NCBI GenBank assembly: GCA_029718625.1
Contig: CM056395.1
Span: 21,744,244-21,808,243, forward strand
DNA: 64,000 bases
Direction of reading: 5' to 3'
DNA from: Synaphobranchus kaupii
Lineage: Eukaryota; Chordata; Actinopteri; Anguilliformes; Synaphobranchidae
The number at the start of each line of letters is the position of its first letter. Within the stretch, counting starts at the first letter, position 1. A program made the position numbers and the translations under genes. Shown here piece by piece: positions 23,301-50,821 of the stretch. Under the pieces are notes generated by a model. It made no database searches and was not told the origin of the DNA. It worked only from the letters and a program-made list of their open reading frames with translations.

Positions 23301-25913
23301 CCTCAACTAAACTAATTGTTATTTTTGCCTTATGTTCTGCCACGTTCTTTGGTTTTATTTTTTTTTACGCACAATATTTATATTGCACCAAATACATGTA
23401 TGGGTTCACACACCATAGTAGATATGGACAATGTCTTCTGCATATCACTATTAAACCCATCTCTGATCTGTTGCTTAAATTAGTAGGTCACACTGCAACA
23501 AAATAAATAACTAAGGATGCTAGAAGTAAATCTGGTTTCCTAGCAGAACAATATGAGTATGTATTGTGTCAAATTTTTATGCAAGCAATGAGGACAAATT
23601 TGCTGCACGGATGGTGAGATTCCAGAAGTGTGCGTGCGAGGTGTGAGCATTGCAAGGTGTGTGTAAAAGTAGATGTTTTCCCTCGTAGTGGTCTTGTAAC
23701 AATGTACAGAGAAAAATTCCTTTACGGTTTTCAAGTCCGGCCATGTTTGCATGTCAGTTCTACTTCCCTGTAGGAGTCAACTAAACCAAAAGTTATTAAT
23801 CGTTACCATTTTCAGACATGCATAAAAACCTGATAGATTTGTTAAATTGTATATTTTACATGATGAAAGGCCACGGTCATATATTTGTAACTACACAAAC
23901 GCAAATACACTACCGGTCCAAAGGCTTCGTTGTGCCGAACCTGTCTTTGAGCTATTCCCTATTTAATACCTTCCTGAAGTGCAATCAGATTAAAGAGATC
24001 CCCCCTCCATTGAGTGTTCACACTAATGGAAGTCCTGTTGGGTTATATATAGTCTGAACCAAACCCGTGGCACAAACAGGCTTTTACCGTCTCTGAGTGT
24101 CAATAATAAATGCAATGTTCATTGTGTCGGCACTTTCATTGGGCTTCACTCACCTGTGCCAGCAGATTTGACCCTGGCTCAGATGTCACCCGGCTTGGCC
24201 ACAGTTGGCCCTGACCCTGACCAGTGTTTGAACGGGTGCAAAACCTCCTAAGAAAATTGTCCAAAAAAAAGTCCAAAATCCTGGCAAAAAAAAAAAAAAA
24301 GTTTTAGTATTTTAATTTTTTCGACATAATACTAGAGTCTTGGATGACAGAAAACATGTTCCAGTGAAAATATTTTCAAAAATGTTTTTTTATTTTTATT
24401 GAACGTCCCTTGTAGTGTAGCTTTTAGCGTAGTAGAATACACGGTCCTTGCGATTAAGACGAGGCTCTTGTCCCCTACAGGGTACAAAAATGAAGTTCCA
24501 GGTATGAGGGCGATATTTTGGTGGTTTTTGAGGGTTAGAAAATGTTGCTGTTCTCTCCTATGCTGAATAAATACGAAACTCCTATACAGTGTTTGGGGCA
24601 CTGCTGTCTAGAGGATCCTTGTTTGGGACAAGGCCTTAAACAAGGTCCCAACTTGAGGTCCCGGTCTTTAAAGATTCCATGGCAGTTAACGGTGAGAAAG
24701 AGGTAGCCAGATAAATACAAACCCTGGCGGTCTCGCCCAGGTCAGCGAGACGCTCCCTCTTCATTGGTGCTAAAATAACCATATAATCCCTTATTCTCAC
24801 CCAAACCTAGTCATGTTGGTTACTATGCAGTGCTAGCCTTCGGCTGATAAACTTCACCTGTCGATTTGAGGTACGCACTAGTCGGCTGTGGAATGCTTTT
24901 AACATGAGAAGAATTGATCTCACTGCCATCGTAGGAGGGATGAACATTTTGCCGGCGGAAGTCGTCCTTGGTTAAATAATGAAGTCGTTTGGATTCTGAC
25001 TGCCAATTCTTTGTGTGCCTTGTCTCCCCAAAATAATTTTTTTTGGATGGATTTTAAACTTGCACTTATGTGTCTGGCTTATGTCAGTACTGCCCTGATG
25101 CGTATCAGTACTGCCCTGCTGCAATGTCAGTACTGCCCGGCTGCAATGTCAGTACCAGCCACAGTAGAAGTTTATTGCGTACTGGGCCGGAGTGGGAACT
25201 AAACTGGTTTGATACTATGGGGTGATTTTAGTGGGGTGCAGTTAGCAGCAACCCTTACACAATCTCTCTGTTTTTTTTTATTGTCCAATTGGGTTTGCCT
25301 CCAAATGGTACAGTAGCCCAGAGTCTCCTTTTAAATGAGTTGTTGTAGGAGGAGTCGATTTGAAATGCCCTTATTTTTTACGCACTGGTACCCAAAATGG
25401 AATTTTTACTCTTGGAGCGTTCTCTTTGATTGAAAGGATTTTTGTTGACTCATAAAAGCTGAATGTATATATCCTTGTTATTAATGTAATGTACATGCGT
25501 GATATGATGAGAGATGCCTTAATCTGTTGCAGTGTGGCCGTGTGCTGTAAAGCTTTATACATTCTAATATTTGCATGTACAATCATTGCGTTATGCATCC
25601 CTGTATGGTGAATGTATTCAGTACGTCTCATTGTACACACTGGGATACATAATTCTATAAATCGGAGCTGAGTACAATACAGTTTGAATATTAAAACTAA
25701 GAATGTGCATATGCTGTTGTTAATGAGTGGATTTCCATATGCCAAATACATTGGGTATTATTGATTTCACATTTTTGAATGGTTTATTACAGTATTTTGA
25801 ATGAATGATTTTAATGTTTTTTTTTTGTACTTTTCCCACTTCTGAGTATCTGTACTTGTACATAATTTAATAAAATCACTAATGTTATTCAGATAGAAAA
25901 AAATATATAGGCA
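20331..25913. other. Intergenic DNA with no recognised gene
   Basis: 5.6 kb of AT-rich sequence. Open frames are short and unlike known proteins. Poly-A/T runs and a short repeat of CAGTACTGCCC at 25083-25155 are the only structures noted. Confidence 0.5.
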
Positions 25914-26091
25914 TAGAGTATTCTGGGGGCAATTGTAACAGTGGTCAATTGTAAGACTTTATTTTGTTACAATTGCCCCCAACCCTGAACACATGAAACT
26001 AGCTAGCTTGCTGGAGAGAATCTCAGCTCTAGCTTGTTTCAGATTGGTGGTTTTGATTTTATGGTGTTGCAATTGGCCGCAGAATACTCTA
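25914..26091. mobile_element. MITE with AGAGTATTCTGG termini, copy 2
   Basis: Shares TAGAGTATTCTGGGGGCAAT at the left end and CAGAATACTCTA at the right with copy 1 at 1277-1506. The internal block GAGAATCTCAGCTCTAGCTT is the reverse complement of the matching block in copy 1, so the insides are inverted relative to each other. Confidence 0.75.
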
Positions 26092-26393
26092 CATCCTTTT
26101 GCAAAGCCCCCTGCTTTATGATCACAGTTATCACTAAGTAAGTTAAAAAGCACAGCCATCCAATGTCCTTTTCTCAAAAACGTAATACAGGGAGATGAAT
26201 TCTTGGAAGTTATACTGCAGAGTAGCACAGAAAGCAAATGTCAAACTGTACCACAGAGATTCATTTTGGGTGCTTTAAATATCGGCTACAGTCAAGGTTG
26301 TTACTGGTTTTCTCATTGACTCTGACTGTGCTGCACTTACTTACACATACTGACACCATCTCTGCGATTAATTGATATTTTACAGGCCCACAG

Positions 26394-26585
26394 CAGAGGT
26401 GTAAAATCCAGGGCTCAGAAAGTAAGTCCTGCCATGTGTTGCTTCTACCCGTGAACTCAGCCAGCTGATTTCACTAATTAGTTCTGCCTCCTGGCTGAAG
26501 AATTGTGCTAATTAGTAAATCCAGGTGATTGGAGCAAAATATTTGGGAGGACCTTTATTTTCTGAACCTGGATTTTACACCTCTG
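26394..26585. mobile_element. AGCCAGCTGATTTCAC MITE family, copy 2 (best preserved)
   Basis: Inverted ends CAGAGGTGTAAAATCCAGG and CCTGGATTTTACACCTCTG are near perfect. Length is about 192 bp with no coding capacity. Family members are at 10171 and 37051. Confidence 0.85.
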
Positions 26586-26589
26586 GCCT

Positions 26590-27253
26590 GTAATATGTGT
26601 AGGCTTTGTGTAAGCTATTTTATGTTGTAGGCAGTTAAGACTCATGGACAAAATAAAAAATAATCAAGAGGAAATCAAGTTTCACATTTTTTGTTTTAAT
26701 ATCAGTACAGCATAAAAAAGCAAGAGATTGTCCCCATTCACTCATTTCCCTGAATCAATAGTTTCCCGCTCGTCGGATATTTATGGCTTTCAACATGTAC
26801 TTAATGTTCCTTGTAGTCGTAGCTAACAGTTTTCACACCCTTCAGTGTAAAATACCGCACTGATTTCTCCTGTTTTTCATACCGCATTCTCCTGCTGAAA
26901 AGTTAGCTCAGTCTGTCAGGTTTAAGGTAATAGGAGGCAGTCTCTGCCTTGTGAATTATCATGTTTGAGGCCCTTTTAAGAGCATTCTGTATAGAGAGAC
27001 CAAGGAGAACTCCTCCATGCATGGGAAACTCACCTGAATTGCAAAAGAAGTTTCTGTAAACACATAATATTATAAATGAATCAATGCAGGATCAGAGATG
27101 TTTAATGCTATTGTATTCCAGCAGAACCATGAAAACAAACTGTCAAAAACAAAAATCATAACTGGTAAAAAAACATTTAAAACAAAACAAGGGAGCAGTT
27201 TTCTGGGGCATGTTCATAATTCTAATCTATTAAGATCAAATATAATATTCATG
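26590..27253. other. Intergenic DNA with no recognised feature
   Basis: No coding exon, terminal repeat or tandem repeat recognised. Confidence 0.5.
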
Positions 27254-27747
27254 ACAGGTAGTGAACAAAATTGAAACACAGCAGTATTCCAACAGTGATG
27301 GATTCTGGTGGTTCCATAATAGTAGCTATTTGGCTCATTTTCTTGGCATGGTTTCAGTGTAATCATACGCATGAAAGTCAAGGTCAGTGTAAGTTGTTTC
27401 TTAATTGTACAATGTCATCATTTTCACTGTATCTTTAATGCAGAGAGGGCTGTCTTTCAAGATGACATTTCCCCACATTCATATAGCACATATGAACACA
27501 CCATGCCTTGAAGCACATGGCGCTAATGTTATCCATGGGCTGTGGCCTCAGTCACCAGATCTGAACCCAATCAAGCATTTATGGGATATTGTGAGATGAT
27601 GCCAGAGACAGCATTTCCACTTCACATTCACTGAGGGTGAGTTGATTGACTTTCTTGTGGAAAAGTGGTGTCGACTCTGCCATACAGACTGTACTTACAA
27701 GTGGGGACTTTTTCATTGGTGTTTCCATTATTTTGTTCACTACCTGT
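27254..27747 (+). pseudogene. Tc1/mariner transposon relic with dead transposase fragment
   Basis: Terminal inverted repeats ACAGGTAGTGAACAAAAT and ATTTTGTTCACTACCTGT bound a 494-bp internally deleted element. The surviving frame reads HGLWPQSPDLNPIKHLWD, the C-terminal DDE block of Tc1 transposases, with Lys at the usual catalytic Glu (NPIE to NPIK). Confidence 0.85.
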
Positions 27748-29127
27748 GTCTGTGATAAACTTCATCCTGCAGACAGCCAGATATTTTCAGACCAGGACTG
27801 ACCTCTACAAAATGGAAGGCACCCCAAAGCATGAAATAAAATATTTCTTTGTGCTTTGCTGTATCTGCATTTGGCTTAGCTGAAATAAGTCATAAATTAT
27901 TTTGTCCTTTGTTATGGACTGAAGTTAATTAATATTCTCCCATATACCCCCTTTCCCCTTGTTTAGTCACCTTCATAATGCACACTTTGACAATGAGAGA
28001 CACCGATAACAGGAGGTATTTTGAGGTAAAGATGCTAATTAAAAGACATTTGTTCTCATTCAGATTGCTGTGGAGCTCCGAGCTACGTTTTTCTCAGAAC
28101 GGGTTCACCAATAAAACGTTAAGTAAATAACATCCGACAGTACACCGACACATCTGCATTTGTAAACACAAGATTTGCTAATCCACCTGCACACAGTAAA
28201 TAAGCAGGACATCTGTTATTCAGGACATCTGTAATCCAGCACCAAAATGCATCTTTTATGCCTGCCTTCCAAGGTAACCACTTCATGGGACAAGGACCAA
28301 CCTGGAGTGTATGAAACAGAAAGACATCCACATAATAAACAACCATTCCAGCAGTTTCTCTTCAGTGTAGTGCGTCTTGTAATAGTGGCAATTTGCCTGT
28401 AATATAGCAGGGAGTTTTAAACTCCTTGCAATATTGGTTTTCTAACTTAACGTTGAAATGTTTCCATTACATTCAAATAGCTCCCCTCAGCTGAGATGAA
28501 CAGCAGATTAATAAACCTCCACACCCACATGTTCAACCCCATTCGACAACACACGTGCGGACTGTGCCAGACGAAATACAAAAAGAATCGTTGCTGTACT
28601 GGAAAAGTCCACAGATACATGTCAGGAGGGAGACCCAAAACTTCCACGGAGTTCCGTTTGTTGCTCAAGATGTTGAACTCAGGAGTTCCAGCGATAGATC
28701 AGCAAAGAATATGGAGCAGAAATTTCTAGTCCCTTTTAGGGTCATGTTCTCAACTCAGTACTTAGCCTCAGGCAGCACAATCATTATGACTCTTTAGCAA
28801 ACCGTTGCGACAGGCAGCTGTCCATTAAACATCCTTTCCATTTTAAAATGGTCAACATTCAGATATCAGTGCATTCCCCTCTGCCCCCACGCAACATAGA
28901 TAGGTCTAACATTAAAGAAGTGCACAGGTGAAACACAGTCACAGTTCACTCTGTGGTTGAGGAAATAGAGAGGGACATATGACCGAAAGAAAACATCCCT
29001 GCAGAGAATCTCAGTCTGTTGGTGCTTTAAGATTCTTCAACACCAGAAATCACCGCGCAAGGAAGTGTTTGAGAGCATAAATTAAACTTAATAAATAAAT
29101 AAATACGTAAATAAATATATACATACA
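27748..29127. other. Intergenic DNA downstream of frmpd1, no recognised gene
   Basis: No convincing coding or repeat feature. Open frames at 28.4-28.8 kb resemble nothing I know. Confidence 0.5.
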
Positions 29128-29133
29128 TTTAAT
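29128..29133 (-). terminator. Candidate frmpd1 poly(A) signal
   Basis: TTTAAT on the plus strand is ATTAAA on the minus strand, about 250 nt after the frmpd1 stop. The position is plausible but the motif is short and unproven. Confidence 0.3.
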
Positions 29134-29381
29134 AATGTAATTCAATTATATATAATCCATAAACTTAGAAAAACGAAATATTTAAATAAAGAAAAGTACT
29201 ATTTTACTATTCTAGTAATTGATATTGTGGGAGTCCAAGCAGCGGTTGTAGACAGTGCGGTTGGGCTGCCCTTGACACTCCCTTTGTTTACTGGTGTGAA
29301 TGTATGTCAGAGTGGAAGGATGAGTGCATGCTCATGCTCCACACGTGCGTCTCTTTGGAGGTTCAGGGGTCAAAGTTTGCC

Positions 29382-44931
<15,550 letters not shown>

Positions 44932-45824
44932 TTACCTGCTGGACATGAGGACATGGCGTCCCACACTTCATATGAATACAATTAAGAATTTTAACAGAGA
45001 ATTCATCTATACGATGTTTCATTTGTATCGCATTGTGCTGCACTCTCAGAAGAAAGGATTGCAAAAGGCTCCTCTGTACCTCAGAGTAACCGCATCTAGC
45101 TCAAGGGTTCTTTGTTGGCCAGATTGGTTTGATCTGGGAGCTTTCACACTTTTCACACCTACGTGTATAACTTTAATAAGTCATAGACTGTATATGTGAC
45201 ATACTGTTCCAAGACATCAAAATAAACTTATGATGTGAGACAATATTTCATACAATATATATTTCTTGCATTTTTTGAAAGAATCTTTTGATAATTATTA
45301 TTTTTTTTTTTACATTGTATGTTCATTAAACACAAGATTGGTATTATATCCCTAATAAATGCATTCTGTATTTACTTTATATTAAGAATATATTCTAAAA
45401 TATATTTAATTAATATTTCCTTGCGCTATGAGAGCATGACATCCCTGCTAAAAGGTGCAACAGAATACAATCTGCTTCATCATTTACAGACGCAAAGAGC
45501 ACATCAGCATCGACTGCACGGAATAAAACACCAGCTAACATTTAGTCACAGTGGCTCCTTCCAGTTTTACAGCATTCTGTGGCCTGGGCCAGCAATCGAT
45601 AAACACAGGACAGGGTCTTTGAGTACAGTTTTAATACTTCCCCCATGCTGATCATACCTATTTTTATTGGTACTGTTAAGTGATTACAGAGCTTGAGTTT
45701 AGTCTGATTCATATGCACTGCGCTGTATTCTTAACCATAGACTCTGAGTGGAGTCACTGCCACTGTAAGGACTTGATTTTACAACAGTACTATTAATTAT
45801 GAAAAATACACATTTATCTATCTT
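44932..45824 (-). promoter_or_regulatory. frmpd1 5' flank
   Basis: Sequence immediately upstream of the frmpd1 ATG. GCAG/GTAAATGG at the start codon could also be an acceptor (CAG before ATGGAGG context), so the true first exon may lie further right. No TATA box or CpG island is seen here. Confidence 0.35.
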
Positions 45825-46058
45825 GTACAGCGGAGGTACATTTTTGTTCTTTCAGGAACAAATTTCCCTAAATGTACACTGAAAGTACAATAATGTTATA
45901 TTTGGGTACCAATACCTTTTACAAGCAAAAAAAGTACAAATGAATTATGTATTGCTGGCTATTGGGTACAATTGCATGTACCTGTAGGGTACAACCCCAG
46001 TGACAAGCATTTGTACTTTTAAAGGCATTTTTAAGTACCTATTTTCCCTGAGAGTGTA
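45825..46058. mobile_element. MITE ending CTGAGAGTGTA, copy 1
   Basis: Shares GAACAAATTTCCCTAAATGTAC-like, AGTACAATAATGTTATATTT-like and TAAGTACCTATTTTCCCTGA-like blocks with 63035-63258. The right end CTGAGAGTGTA is typical of a fish MITE; the left end is worn. Confidence 0.6.
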
Positions 46059-46204
46059 TTATAAATGCTACAGCTTTAGCACTGCTTTAGGGAAGGGAAT
46101 ATCTGTTGCAGAGTGGCCCCAAAGGCATCATGGCCCCATCTCTAACAACACTGTCTGCCATGACACTCACCTTCATCACCCTGATTGCATTAAAGGGCAT
46201 GATG

Positions 46205-46208
46205 GTAT

Positions 46209-46242
<34 letters not shown>
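46205..46242. repeat. (CT)n microsatellite
   Basis: Perfect CT run of about 15 units. Confidence 0.9.
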
Positions 46243-46247
<5 letters not shown>

Positions 46248-46501
46248 ATGCCAACACACTATCTCTGTGCACAGCACCGGGGCTGTTTAAACCCCAACTG
46301 TCAATCCAGTGGGGCTTCCCAGCTTCCTCCAGGCCAGCAGTGCTTTTGGAAACAGGGAGGTTGGCTAAACAGGCTCGACTGGGATGGCGATGCCATGACT
46401 CAAGGGGAAAAATCACCTATCTGTAACCAAAAGTAGAAAATAACACAGATACCGTTCCATAGCAGGACCAGGGTTGGTATTACCTTGTTCTACATGTACA
46501 G

Positions 46502-46694
46502 CAGTGGTCCCCAACCTTGTTCCTGGAGACATACCATCCTGTAGGCTTTCACTTCAACCCTTATTTGGCACTCCTGATTCTACTAATCAGTAGCTCAACG
46601 AGATCTCTCGCTGTTTGAATGAGGCGTGCTTTGTTAAGGTTGGAGTGAAAACCTACAGGACGGTAGATCTCCAGGAACAGGGTCGGGGACCGCC
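46502..46694. mobile_element. hAT-like palindromic MITE
   Basis: The left end CAGTGGTCCCCAACCTTGTT and right GAACAGGGTCGGGGACC are inverted, and GTAGGCTTTCACTTCAACC pairs with GGTTGGAGTGAAAACCTAC. CAGTGGTCCCCAACC is the common hAT terminus form. Confidence 0.75.
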
Positions 46695-47459
46695 AATACA
46701 GTGGGACTGGTTCTAATGGGTGCTCTCCCTGTGAACGGCACGCTGATGGCCCCCGCTGCTTGTGTTTGTTTCAGCAAAATGTGTCCCTCTGGAGGGGTAA
46801 TACAAACCCCCCCCACCTCGCCTTCCCTTGCCCCAACCACTCCCTATCTTAGCCAGGCTCATTAATACTGCACACAGGCAGCTCGTATTAAAATCCCCAG
46901 TCCATCAGCCACACTGAAAATACATAAAACCTTACGCCGCTCATCCAGTACATACACACAAAGACCGCAGTGTGTGATCAATGATATACTGTATGTGAAA
47001 TGTATCCTGAAACCTTTCAGGTGTAAAATGGCTGTCAGATAGAAGACGAGTGTAAAACTCAAACGTAATCATCTGAAAGTATCGGTTTTGAGCGGTTACC
47101 AACAAATACAAGAATAAGAAGTGAAAATATGAATGAATCAACAAATGGACCAGTAAATGAATCAATGCATTCATAAAAGAATGAATGGATGAGTCAGTGA
47201 ATCTGTGTATGAGAGAGAGAGAGAAAGAAGAGAGTGAATAGCTTCACTGTAAATAAGCCATTGAGCCATTTGTGAGAGAATGAGTGAGTGTTTTTTTTTT
47301 GTAGCTCTTGTTGCAAACATCTCCTACAATGGCACTGATTGGATTTTAGCTTTACTTATCTGTGGCTCTAGCCAACGCTTTCCAGCCATGTTAAAAGCCC
47401 CTCATCTAAGCTGCTTTAGCTAAAAGCATCTGCTAAATGCTTAGATTGCTAATTGCAGA

Positions 47460-47670
47460 CTGATATTGCAGAGTCTAAATGGTTGTGTGAGTGGGAGAGC
47501 GAGTGTGAGTGAGTTAGGGTGGACACTGAGTGAGTAAGCGAGTGAGTGAACAAGTGAGAGAGTGTGAATGAGTTTGACTGGACACTGTGTAATGGTGAGT
47601 AGGTATGAGTTAGAGTGGACACTGACTGACTGAGTGTGAATTACAGTGGATACTAAGTGAGTGAATTATC
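47460..47670. repeat. Degenerate GAGT minisatellite, left block
   Basis: Loose repeats of GAGTGAGTGTGAGTG and GTGGACACTGA. The same unit returns at 48880-49315 and 49735-49858, so one array has been split by insertions. Confidence 0.8.
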
Positions 47671-47714
47671 TAGCTGCTGCAAATTGTATTATCATGGACA
47701 TTGGCTGTTTTGAC

Positions 47715-47945
47715 CATGTTGGTCCTTAAGCCCTAGACCCTGAGCCGACCAGAGGAGGATGGGTCCCCCCATTGACTCTGGTTCCTTCCAAGGTTTCTTC
47801 CTAGTTACACCAGGGAGTTTTTCCTTGCCACTGTTGCCTTTGGCTTGCTCTTGTGGGGAGTTTAGGCTGGGTTTTGCTGTTTTGCTGTGAAGTGCATTGT
47901 GACAACTTGTTGTGAAATGCGCTATATAAATAAATATTGATTGAT
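47715..47945 (+). mobile_element. Non-LTR retroelement 3' end with (TTGA)n tail
   Basis: GTTTTTCCTTGCCACTGTTG, then GAAATGCGCTATATAAATAA and a TTGATTGATTGA tail. This is a very common fish retroelement 3' end; the family is not assigned. Confidence 0.6.
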
Positions 47946-47991
47946 TGATTGAATTAGAGAGTGTGAGTTTGAGTGGACGCTGAGTAATGGT

Positions 47992-48872
47992 CAGGGCCGG
48001 TTCTGGGGGGGGGGGGGGGGGGGGGGGGTGAGTGGGTGAATGAGGTAATCATTCATAAAAAAGAGAGGTCAGTTTCTTTGCTGTCTCTTCTTGATAACTG
48101 TTACGCATTGCTTAGGATATAATATTCACTAGCCTAGCTTACTCAGTGGCGAGAGTCTCCGTTTGGGAGATTCGATTTTAAATAGATTGATTACATGTTG
48201 CATCTAGCCTAGTTGTTATAGCTGCGATTCTACAGAACATCTGCAGCATTGCATTAGCTGGCTGCACGTGTGTGTGCGTGTGTGTGTGTGCGCGCCCGTG
48301 TGTGTGTGTGTTAGCTAGCATACTGCTGCGTGTTGGCTAGTCAGCCCTACTTTCCTCAAACTTTGGAATACTTCACATATATTAAAATACACTATCATAT
48401 CTGTCTCTCTCTCTCTTGCGTTCTCTATCACTCTCATGGCGAAACGGCAGCCATCAACAGAGGCAAGGCCCCCGGGGCAAGCCCAATAATACCAAATAAT
48501 GATTGGGTATTATTGGGCATAAATAAAGTTGTCCTCCTATAAGATGAGGGGGGTGGAGGTGGGTTTAAGATGTAATAAACTTATCTTATCCACTAATATA
48601 CTGATTAACCTATACTTTAGCTTTATATGAATGCATCTCAAATCTCATCTAGGGCTTTGGAAAAAAAAAATCTTCACAACATTCATAAATTAAATATTTT
48701 ATTTTAGAAAATGCTCCGTGTGAGGTTGTGTAGAAATGCAGGAATTGAGTTTTAAAAGGCTGAAATTTTTATGGGGGAGGACCCCCAGACCCCCCACTAC
48801 TTCGTCCCCCCCCTTGTGCCCCACCAACATCTCTTCATGCCCCCCCAAACAAAGCAGTTTAGAACCGGCTCT
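47992..48872. mobile_element. Non-autonomous DNA transposon with CAGGGCCGGTTCT termini
   Basis: The left end CAGGGCCGGTTCTGG and right end AGAACCGGCTCT are inverted repeats of hAT type about 880 bp apart. G-rich (48007-48028) and C-rich (48780-48850) inner flanks also pair. No transposase was recognised. It sits inside the GAGT minisatellite. Confidence 0.65.
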
Positions 48873-48879
48873 AGTAAGC

Positions 48880-49315
48880 ATGGGTTAGAGTGTACACTGA
48901 CTGACTGAGTGTGAGTTACAGTGGATTCTAAGTGAGTGCGTGAATTAGAGAGTGTGAGTTTGAGTGGACATTGAGTAAGGGAATGAGTGAACATTGAATG
49001 AGTGAGTGAGTGAGGGAATCAGTGAGTGTGAGTGAGAGTGGACGCTGAGTGAGTGAGTGAATCAGTGAGTGTGAGTGAGAGTGGACACTGAGTGAGTGAG
49101 TGAATCAGTGAGTGTGAGTGGACACTGAGTGAGTGAGTGAGTGAGTGAGGGAATCAGTGAGTGTGAGTGAACACTGAGTGAGTGAGTGTGAGTGAGAGTG
49201 AGAGTGGATACTGAGTGAGTGAGGGAATCAGTGAGTGAGAGTGAGAGTGGACACTGAGTGAGTGAGTGAGTGAGAGTGAGAGGACACTGAGTGAGTGAAT
49301 GAATGAGGGAATCAT
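48880..49315. repeat. Degenerate GAGT minisatellite, middle block
   Basis: Dozens of GAGT units with periodic GTGGACACTGAGTGAGTGAG. On the minus strand this yields spurious Ser/Leu/Thr-rich frames. Confidence 0.9.
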
Positions 49316-49317
49316 TG

Positions 49318-49730
49318 GATGTATTCCAATCACTTATTTTATCCGTCCTCTTCTCCTCGGTCCTCGCCTGACCCGGAAATTGATCGAGGTTCGCCATCTT
49401 TAAGGACATTCCAAACCGCTAAATGCTCCACGGAGGAGCAAGGAGTTATTAAAATGCGCTAACCCATAATGACACTCATTCTTTATAACTAACAAAAGCT
49501 ACGTTTATTCATAAAAAATAAACTAAAAAACATTACAATTAAGCACGTAAGCATAATATGACGCTAACGCTTGATTGAGCAAGGACGTTCCATTTGCCTA
49601 ACGCATGTTGCCTCAATTCCTCTGTCCTCGTATCTGATCCTTGCGTACTTTCCTGGCGTCCTCCGTTGAGCGGAGCTAAGGGGCGAGGAAAGGATGCAAG
49701 GAGTGAACATAAGTGATTGGAATTAACCCA
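49318..49730. mobile_element. MITE with TATTCCAATCACTTA termini
   Basis: The left end GATGTATTCCAATCACTTA and right ATAAGTGATTGGAATTAACCC are inverted. The inner flanks CGTCCTCTTCTCCTCGGTCC and GGGCGAGGAAAGGATGCAAG are partly complementary. It is inserted in the GAGT array. Confidence 0.8.
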
Positions 49731-49734
49731 TAGA

Positions 49735-49858
49735 GTGTGAGTGAGTGTGGACACCGAGTGAGTGAGTGAGTGAATGAGGTAATCAGTGAGTGAGAGTGGA
49801 CACTGAGTGAGTGAGTGAGTGAGTGAGTGAGTGAGTGAGTGAGTGAGTGAGTGAACTA
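49735..49858. repeat. GAGT minisatellite, right block
   Basis: Ends in a perfect run of about a dozen GAGT units (49805-49853). Confidence 0.92.
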
Positions 49859-50521
49859 CACAAACTCCCTACTGGATGTAAGAAGGCCCAGCTACAGGGC
49901 TGGGGTGGGGAGGAGACAGATGTTATTGTGATCGCTGATTAGGATGGAGACCCAGCTTCCATTAGTGCCATAAAGAGAGGCCTCCTGAGACCCCAGCGAT
50001 GAGTCACAACCACATTATCGACAGGTTTCAGCTTTCACTCAAACCAGAGAGCATCACAATTCCGTCCAATCACTACATTACCAGACAAATGTTATCCTCT
50101 CCAAACTGCTTCCTATTCATCTGCAAGAAAAAGGCTGAAGTAGTCATAAAAACAGGGTTGGTTGGAAAAGCCACCATGGCTCTCGAAACGCTTAAGAATG
50201 GAACGGAATTAACGTTTGCAATGGGGATGCATTTACTGTAGATTCTGGCAGGAGATTTCTCCCACTAAAACAGATCAGCGACAGAACAGGGCACACTCAC
50301 CTCTGCTCCACTAAAGTCTAACTTAACCCTTCCAAGAGTAGGTTTTTTAGAATGTTTTGTCAAAAGTCAGTGTTCTAGAACTCCACTGCTTTGAATTACC
50401 AGTGGTGATTATTACATCATCATTAGAATGTTCAGAACATTCTAATCACATATGTGTGATCTTACACCTTACAGGGTTTTAATGCCTTTGTGGACTTTAT
50501 CTGGCAGTATTGAGCTAGATA

Positions 50522-50821
50522 CCAGGGGCCACATGTGTAAAACTCTGAGTAAAAGAATGCGTAAAAGAATGCTCAGGAAAGAAAGTCTGAAATCTGCTTC
50601 CGCAAAGTTTTGCATTTTCTCCCTCTGCCTTTCGGTTACGGTGTGGCCATATCACACTGACTCCAAACATTGCGCACGTATAGTGGCAAGCGTGTGCAGA
50701 GATACACAGATTCTCACAGCGTGTGTTATTTTATACGTCTGAATTTCTGTGTGGAAACTCCCTTACGCATCTTTCTGAGGGCATTTTTCTGTCCAGCGCT
50801 GTTTATACATGTGGTCCCTGG
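50522..50821. mobile_element. MITE with CCAGGGGCCACATGTGTAAA termini
   Basis: The right end TTTATACATGTGGTCCCTGG is the inverted counterpart. It is about 300 bp with no transposase frame. Confidence 0.8.
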
